In this document: positions 59,541-64,000 of the stretch, piece after piece
How the letters are laid out: the number at the start of each line of letters is the position of its first letter
How positions within the stretch are numbered: the first letter of the stretch is position 1
Program-made: the position numbers and the translations under genes
NCBI GenBank assembly: GCA_003104995.1
Contig: PQAO01000022.1
Span: 1-64,000 of the forward strand
DNA: 64,000 bases
Reading direction: 5' to 3'
Origin: Dehalococcoidia bacterium
GTDB taxonomy: Bacteria; Chloroflexota; Dehalococcoidia; Tepidiformales; Tepidiformaceae
Notes under the pieces: generated by a model
The model's input: the letters and a program-made list of their open reading frames with translations, nothing else
The model's database searches: none
Told to the model about the DNA's origin: nothing

Positions 59541-60320
59541 TTAGGCGCCTCCCTCGGGGGTCTCGCGGACGGCGGCCTGCTGTTCCATCGAAATGGCGGT
59601 GTGCGCGGGCGCACCCTCTTCGACTTCGACCACGGGCCGCACGGGGGCGGGCACCGGCTCCGGAACTTCTTCCTCGACCCGCGGCGCGCCGCGTTCGGGC
59701 AGGATTTCGCCCTTGTAGATCCAGACCTTCACGCCGATGCGGCCGAAGGTGGTGTGGGCTTCGGCAAGGCCGTAGTCGATGTCGGCGCGGAGCGTGTGCC
59801 GGGGCACGCGGCCCTGGGTTTCGCTTTCGCGGCGGGACATCTCCGACCCGCCGAGACGGCCGGCGATGGCCACGCGGCAGCCCTGGGCGCCACGCTGCAT
59901 GGTCCGCTGGACGGACTGCTTGATGGCGCGCCGGAAAGCGACGCGCCGTTCGAGCTGGTCGGCTACGGAGCGGGCGACCAGGTAGGCATCGAGTTCGGGG
60001 ACGCGGATCTCCTGGATGTTGACCCGGACCCGGCCGCCGGTGAAGCGCTCGAGTGCGTTGCGGAGGTCTTCGACCTTGGCGCCGCCACGGCCGATGACGA
60101 TGCCCGGCTTGGCCGTGTGGATGGTGACCGTCACGAGGTTGGCGTTCCGGTCGATCTCAAGGCGGCTGATGGCGGCATCGGGCAGCTCGCTCAGGACGAA
60201 CCGGCGAAGGTCGAGGTCCTGGTGCAGGCGGGCGGTGTAGTCCTTTTCGGCGAACCACTTCGACTCCCAGTCGTAGATGATGCCGATCCGGAAGCCGTGC
60301 GGATGGATTTTCTGTCCCAC
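59541..60320 (-). CDS. rpsC: 30S ribosomal protein S3 with C-terminal tail
   Basis: The 259-aa S3 has the KH domain ([19 protein letters not shown]) and C-terminal domain ([20 protein letters not shown]). After about residue 208 a tail of roughly 50 residues rich in Pro, Val, Glu and Ala follows. S3 forms part of the mRNA entry channel. It lies two bases after rplV. Confidence 0.96.
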   Translation of the reverse strand: MGQKIHPHGFRIGIIYDWESKWFAEKDYTARLHQDLDLRRFVLSELPDAAISRLEIDRNANLVTVTIHTAKPGIVIGRGGAKVEDLRNALERFTGGRVRVNIQEIRVPELDAYLVARSVADQLERRVAFRRAIKQSVQRTMQRGAQGCRVAIAGRLGGSEMSRRESETQGRVPRHTLRADIDYGLAEAHTTFGRIGVKVWIYKGEILPERGAPRVEEEVPEPVPAPVRPVVEVEEGAPAHTAISMEQQAAVRETPEGGA

Positions 60321-60322
60321 GG

Positions 60323-60661
60323 TTAGGCCTCCCGCTCGTCAAGAATGATGGTGATGTGGCTGGAGCGCTTGAGGATGGGACTCACGCGGCCACGCGACCG
60401 GGGGCGGAAGCGTTTCATCGTGGGTCCCTCATCGGCGTAGGCGCGCTTAATGACCATGTCGTCCACATCCAGGTCGAAGTTGTTTTCGGCGTTCGAGGCG
60501 GCCGAAAGGACGACTTTCGACACCGTCCGGGCGTGGGGCGACTGGACGTAGCGCAGGAGCGCAAGGGCCTGGTCGACGGTGAGCCCGGGAAGCCGGTCGA
60601 GGATCAGGCGTACCTTGCGAGAGGAGGCGCCCATCCCCTTCGTGGTTGCTCGCACTTCCAT
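60323..60661 (-). CDS. rplV: 50S ribosomal protein L22
   Basis: The 112-aa L22 ([68 protein letters not shown]) has the long hairpin that lines the exit tunnel. The ATG at 60659-60661 is chosen by homology; the frame is open upstream. Confidence 0.96.
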   Translation of the reverse strand: MEVRATTKGMGASSRKVRLILDRLPGLTVDQALALLRYVQSPHARTVSKVVLSAASNAENNFDLDVDDMVIKRAYADEGPTMKRFRPRSRGRVSPILKRSSHITIILDEREA

Positions 60662-60663
60662 GA

Positions 60664-60951
60664 TTACCGCCTCACCTTGCTCTGGCGATCGCTTTTCGAG
60701 ACATGGCCACGAAAGGTCCGCGTCAGTGCGAATTCGCCCAGCTTGTGGCCGACCATGTTTTCGGTGACGAACACCGGCACATGGCGGCGGCCGTCGTGGA
60801 CGGCAATGGTCATGCCGATCATCTCCGGCAGGATGGTGGAAGCGCGCGACCAGGTCTTGATGACCGAACGCTGCTGCGCGTTCCGCATCGCCAGGACCTT
60901 CTTCTCCAGCGAAGGGTGGATGTAGGGGCCCTTCTTGATGGAACGTGACAT
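60664..60951 (-). CDS. rpsS: 30S ribosomal protein S19
   Basis: The 95-aa S19 ([62 protein letters not shown]) binds 16S rRNA with S13. It lies nine bases after rplB. Confidence 0.97.
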   Translation of the reverse strand: MSRSIKKGPYIHPSLEKKVLAMRNAQQRSVIKTWSRASTILPEMIGMTIAVHDGRRHVPVFVTENMVGHKLGEFALTRTFRGHVSKSDRQSKVRR

Positions 60952-60960
60952 GTCCTACTC

Positions 60961-61788
60961 CTAGCTTCGCCGCCGAACGATGTACTTGTCGGTGCGCTTG
61001 TTGTTGCGGGTGCGATAGCCGAGAGTCGGCTTGCCCCAGGGTGTTTTGGGTCCCGGCATACCCACCGGTGCGCGGCCTTCGCCGCCACCGTGAGGATGGT
61101 CGCGGGGGTTCATCACCGAGCCGCGGACTTCGGGCCGGCGGCCGCGGTGGCGGCTGCGCCCGGCTTTGCCGAGCTTCACCAGCGAGTGTTCGACGTTGCC
61201 AACCTGGCCGATGGTGGCCATGCACTCGATGCGGACGCGCCGCATTTCGCCGCTGGGGAGGCGGAGAAGGGCGTAGTCTCCCTCTTTCGCCATCAGCTGC
61301 GCGGAGGTACCGGCGCTGCGGACGATCTGTCCGCCCTTGCCGGGAGTCAGCTCGATGTTGTGCACCTGGGTACCGGTCGGCATGTTGGCCAGTGCGAGCG
61401 CGTTGCCCACGCGGACTTCCGCCCCGGGGCCGCTCAGGAGCATGGCACCGACGGCCAGGCCGTTGGGGGCGAGGATGTAGCGCTTTTCGCCATCGACGTA
61501 ATGGAGGAGCGCGATGCGGGCCGTGCGGTTCGGGTCGTACTCAATCGCGGCGACCTTCGCCGGGATGCCGGCCTTGTTGCGCTTCCAGTCGATGATCCGG
61601 TAGAGGCGGCGGTTGCCACCCCCCCGGCTGCGCACGGTGATGCGGCCCTGGTTGTTGCGGCCGCCAGACTTGCTCTTGAGCGAGACGGTCAGCGACTTTT
61701 CGGGCGTCTTCTTCGTGATCTCCGAATATGTCGCCCCGCTGGCGTTGCGGCGCCCCGGGGAAGTTGGCTTGTACTGCTTAATCGGCAT
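60961..61788 (-). CDS. rplB: 50S ribosomal protein L2
   Basis: The 275-aa L2 includes the peptidyl-transferase-associated loop ([19 protein letters not shown]) and the terminal [21 protein letters not shown]. It is needed for subunit association and the peptidyl transferase centre. A two-base gap follows rplW. Confidence 0.97.
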   Translation of the reverse strand: MPIKQYKPTSPGRRNASGATYSEITKKTPEKSLTVSLKSKSGGRNNQGRITVRSRGGGNRRLYRIIDWKRNKAGIPAKVAAIEYDPNRTARIALLHYVDGEKRYILAPNGLAVGAMLLSGPGAEVRVGNALALANMPTGTQVHNIELTPGKGGQIVRSAGTSAQLMAKEGDYALLRLPSGEMRRVRIECMATIGQVGNVEHSLVKLGKAGRSRHRGRRPEVRGSVMNPRDHPHGGGEGRAPVGMPGPKTPWGKPTLGYRTRNNKRTDKYIVRRRS

Positions 61789-61790
61789 GC

Positions 61791-62087
61791 CTAGATCCCC
61801 TCGAAGAGTTCAATCTTGTCGCCGGGCACCAGCGTGACCACGGCCTTCTTCCAGTCAGGGCGGTTGACGACGCGCCGGCCGAATCGCTTCGGCTTGCCCT
61901 TCATGGTCATGGTGTTCACCTCGACCACGCGGACGTTGAACGCGACCTGAACTGCTTCCTTGATCTGGTTCTTGTTGGCGCGGATGTCGACTTCGAAGAC
62001 GTACTTGTCGAGCCCGGTGAGGATGGTCGTCTTCTCGGTGATGATGGGCCGCAGGAGGACGGCGTAGGGATGCAGTTCCTTCGGCAT
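61791..62087 (-). CDS. rplW: 50S ribosomal protein L23
   Basis: The 98-aa L23 ([50 protein letters not shown]) docks trigger factor and SRP at the tunnel exit. The ATG at 62085-62087 overlaps the rplD stop by one base. Confidence 0.96.
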   Translation of the reverse strand: MPKELHPYAVLLRPIITEKTTILTGLDKYVFEVDIRANKNQIKEAVQVAFNVRVVEVNTMTMKGKPKRFGRRVVNRPDWKKAVVTLVPGDKIELFEGI

Positions 62088-62752
62088 TACACGGCCTCCT
62101 TCACGCGGCCACGCTGCGGCTTGACGTTCAGGCCGCCCCAGAGCGCTTCGCACTTGCGGACGGCGTCTTCAGACATCACCAGGCGGTGGGCGTTCACCAG
62201 GTCGACCACGTTGAGGTTCTGAGCGGGCAGAGCCTTCGCAATATCGATGTTGCGCGCTGCGCGCGTGAGTTCCGGCGCATGGTCGCCGGTGACCACAAGT
62301 GCCCGGCGATCGACACCGAGCGCGGCGAGCGCGGTCTGGACGGTGCGGGTCTTCCCGTCCGGGGCGGCGAGACCTTCGACCACGATGAGCGTGCCGCTGG
62401 CGGCATGGCTGCTCAGGGCGGAGCGCAGCGCCAGGCGGCGCATGGTGCGCGGCAGGTCCTTGGCGAAGCTGTGGGGCCTGGGACCGAAGGCGACGCCCCC
62501 ACCAACCTGGTGGGATGCCCGGATGGAGCCCTGGCGCGAACGGCCGAGACCCTTCTGCTTGCGAATCTTCACGGTCGAGCCGCGGACCTCGCCCCGGCTC
62601 TTGGTGCTCGCGAGGCCGGCCCGGCGGTTCGCCATCTGGGCGACGTACGCCTGGTGGAGGACCGCGCGATTGGGCTCGATGCCGAAGACATCGTCGGCGG
62701 CGTCGATTTCACGGAGCTGGGTACCGGCGGTATCGAAGACTTTCAGCTTCAT
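62087..62752 (-). CDS. rplD: 50S ribosomal protein L4
   Basis: The 221-aa L4 has the basic tunnel loop ([27 protein letters not shown] then [25 protein letters not shown]) and a C-terminal Rossmann-like part. In enterobacteria L4 represses the S10 operon. It overlaps rplC by four bases. Confidence 0.97.
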   Translation of the reverse strand: MKLKVFDTAGTQLREIDAADDVFGIEPNRAVLHQAYVAQMANRRAGLASTKSRGEVRGSTVKIRKQKGLGRSRQGSIRASHQVGGGVAFGPRPHSFAKDLPRTMRRLALRSALSSHAASGTLIVVEGLAAPDGKTRTVQTALAALGVDRRALVVTGDHAPELTRAARNIDIAKALPAQNLNVVDLVNAHRLVMSEDAVRKCEALWGGLNVKPQRGRVKEAV

Positions 62753-63384
62753 TTCGATACCTTCCTTGCTTTGCGAACGCGGACAAGGCCGCCGATGGGC
62801 CCGGGGACCGAACCGGCGACGAAGATGACGCCACGTTCGTCGTTCCGGGCGACGACTTCGAGGTTCATGATGGTGGTGCGCTCGGCGCCCATGTGGCCGG
62901 CCATGCGGGTGCCTTTGAAGACGCGGCCGGGAGTCGTGCCCGAACCGATCGAGCCGGGCGCCCGGTGACGGTCGCTCTGGCCGTGGGTCTTCGGGCCGCC
63001 GCGGAAGTTGTGGCGGCGGACACCACCCTGGAAGCCCCGCCCCTTGGAGGTGGCGGTGACGTCGACCTTCTGGCCGGTCTCGAAGAGTTCGGCGCCAAGC
63101 TGGTCGCCGAGGGTGTAGGCGGACGAATCGCTCACCCGGAACTCGGCGAGGTGGCGGAGCTTGAGGTTGCCGGCGCTCTTCAGGTGGCCCGCTTCGGGCT
63201 TGTTGAGCTTCCGGTCGTCCTGGAAGCCGATCTGGAGGGCGGTGTAGCCATCGGCTTCCGTGGTGCGGATGTGGGTCACGAAGCAGGGCCCCACCTCGAC
63301 GGCGGTGACGCCACGGAGGCGGCCCCGTTCATCGAACACCTGGGTGGTGCCCAGTTTGCGGCCAAGCAGTCCTTCAATCGTCAT
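62749..63384 (-). CDS. rplC: 50S ribosomal protein L3
   Basis: The 211-aa L3 ([65 protein letters not shown]) has the long arm near the peptidyl transferase centre. It lies four bases after rpsJ. Confidence 0.97.
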   Translation of the reverse strand: MTIEGLLGRKLGTTQVFDERGRLRGVTAVEVGPCFVTHIRTTEADGYTALQIGFQDDRKLNKPEAGHLKSAGNLKLRHLAEFRVSDSSAYTLGDQLGAELFETGQKVDVTATSKGRGFQGGVRRHNFRGGPKTHGQSDRHRAPGSIGSGTTPGRVFKGTRMAGHMGAERTTIMNLEVVARNDERGVIFVAGSVPGPIGGLVRVRKARKVSK

Positions 63385-63388
63385 CGTC

Positions 63389-63697
63389 TTACAGCTTGAT
63401 CTCGATATCCACGCCGCTGGGCAATTGCAGCCGCATCAGCGTGTCTACCGTCTTGGAAGTCGGCTCCATGATGTCGATGAGCCGCTTGTGGGTACGGATC
63501 TCGAATTGCTCGCGGGCATCCTTATGGATGTGCGGGCCCTTCAGGACCGTGAACTTATCGATGGACGTGGGGAGCGGCACAGGTCCGGCCACGGCTGCCC
63601 CGGTCCGCTCGGCGGCTTCGACAATCTGCCGGGCCGACTGGTCCAGGAGGCGGTGGTCATATGCCTTGAGCTTGATGCGTATCTGTTGACGTGCCAT
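63389..63697 (-). CDS. rpsJ: 30S ribosomal protein S10
   Basis: The 102-aa S10 ([78 protein letters not shown]) is the first gene of the S10 part. It lies 32 bases after tuf and probably shares its transcript. No promoter is evident in that gap. Confidence 0.97.
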   Translation of the reverse strand: MARQQIRIKLKAYDHRLLDQSARQIVEAAERTGAAVAGPVPLPTSIDKFTVLKGPHIHKDAREQFEIRTHKRLIDIMEPTSKTVDTLMRLQLPSGVDIEIKL

Positions 63698-63729
63698 GGT
63701 GCCGTTCCCCTGGTTCCTCTCCCGCTCGC

Positions 63730-64000
63730 CTAGGCGAGAATCTTGGTGACGACGCCGGCGCCAACGGTGCGGCCGCCTTCGCGGATGGCGAAGCGGAGAC
63801 CATCTTCGACGGCGATGGGCTGGATGAGTTCGACGGTCATGGTGATGTTGTCGCCAGGCATGACCATCTCGACGCCTTCGGGCAGCTTGATGGAGCCGGT
63901 GACGTCGGTGGTGCGCAGGTAGAACTGGGGCCGGTAGCCGTTGAAGAACGGTGTGTGGCGGCCACCTTCATCCTTGCCGAGGACGTAGACCTGGGCCTCG
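63730..64000 (-). CDS. tuf: Elongation factor Tu, C-terminal part (cut by the window edge)
   Basis: About 89 codons of the C-terminal beta-barrel domain are present ([72 protein letters not shown]), ending in TAG at 63730-63732. EF-Tu brings aminoacyl-tRNA to the ribosome. The rest of the gene lies beyond base 64000. It is upstream of rpsJ, as in str-S10 arrangements. Confidence 0.96.
   Translation of the reverse strand, partial: EAQVYVLGKDEGGRHTPFFNGYRPQFYLRTTDVTGSIKLPEGVEMVMPGDNITMTVELIQPIAVEDGLRFAIREGGRTVGAGVVTKILA

Overview
This is a high-GC bacterial chromosome window with dense coding on both strands. The gene content suggests Chloroflexota, possibly Dehalococcoidia or the Tepidiforma group. 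The hints are a DnaB, DnaD-like and DnaC-like replication cassette, an F420-type LLM oxidoreductase with a Ddn-like protein, an aldehyde:ferredoxin oxidoreductase, an ECF sigma factor paired with a DUF5666 protein, and a single S10-spc-alpha ribosomal super-operon. This placement is inference. I see no tRNA, rRNA, CRISPR array, insertion sequence or prophage, and no gene-free stretch longer than about 250 bases.

Region by region. Positions 1-20.3 kb are mixed housekeeping and metabolism: an epimerase, an ECF sigma factor with a membrane DUF5666 partner, pyrE, hydroxyacid dehydrogenases, a Glu/Leu dehydrogenase, an MFS exporter, a receiver-GGDEF protein, L25, a ferredoxin, a PHP protein, DinB, pth, a PIG-L deacetylase, an SDR, an LLM oxidoreductase, an acyl-CoA mutase large subunit, YajQ and a stand-alone Lrp ligand-binding domain. 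Positions 20.3-25.9 kb hold a Bat/MoxR operon (MoxR, DUF58, BatD-like, BatA, BatB-TPR fusion). Positions 26.0-28.5 kb hold comF diverging from moaD-moaE-nudix, followed by a hicB-hicA toxin-antitoxin pair. Positions 29.5-34.4 kb carry rplI-dnaB-dnaD-like-double DnaC-like-DUF4352. Positions 34.5-45.8 kb are accessory: a LuxR-HTH/membrane/propeller protein, two aminoglycoside-type nucleotidyltransferases, MscS, a Tat-exported deacetylase, GNATs, a tungsten/molybdenum AOR with a structured leader, and several small genes found by eye. From 45.9 kb to the right edge all genes lie on the minus strand: tuf (partial), rpsJ, rplC, and so on through secY, adk, map, infA, rpmJ, rpsM, rpsK, rpsD, rpoA, rplQ, truA, rplM and rpsI, ending at a strong terminator.

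Functional links. MoaD and MoaE make the pterin needed by the AOR, and the 7Fe/8Fe-type ferredoxin is a possible electron partner. The receiver-GGDEF protein and YajQ are both c-di-GMP-related. DnaB, the DnaD-like protein and the double AAA+ loader look like one primosome unit. The Bat operon probably acts in envelope stress or protein assembly.

Notable sequence observations: (1) at least a dozen gene starts have a TANNNT-type hexamer ending 6-7 bases before the start codon and no Shine-Dalgarno sequence, which suggests leaderless transcripts; (2) truA carries an apparent one-base deletion; (3) L9, L13, L17, S3 and RpoA carry long low-complexity tails; (4) the B12-dependent mutase has the Phe/Gln pair expected of isobutyryl-CoA mutase rather than methylmalonyl-CoA mutase; (5) one polypeptide carries two DnaC-like AAA+ domains; (6) three small genes (59, 51 and 21 codons) are each coupled to the gene that follows.
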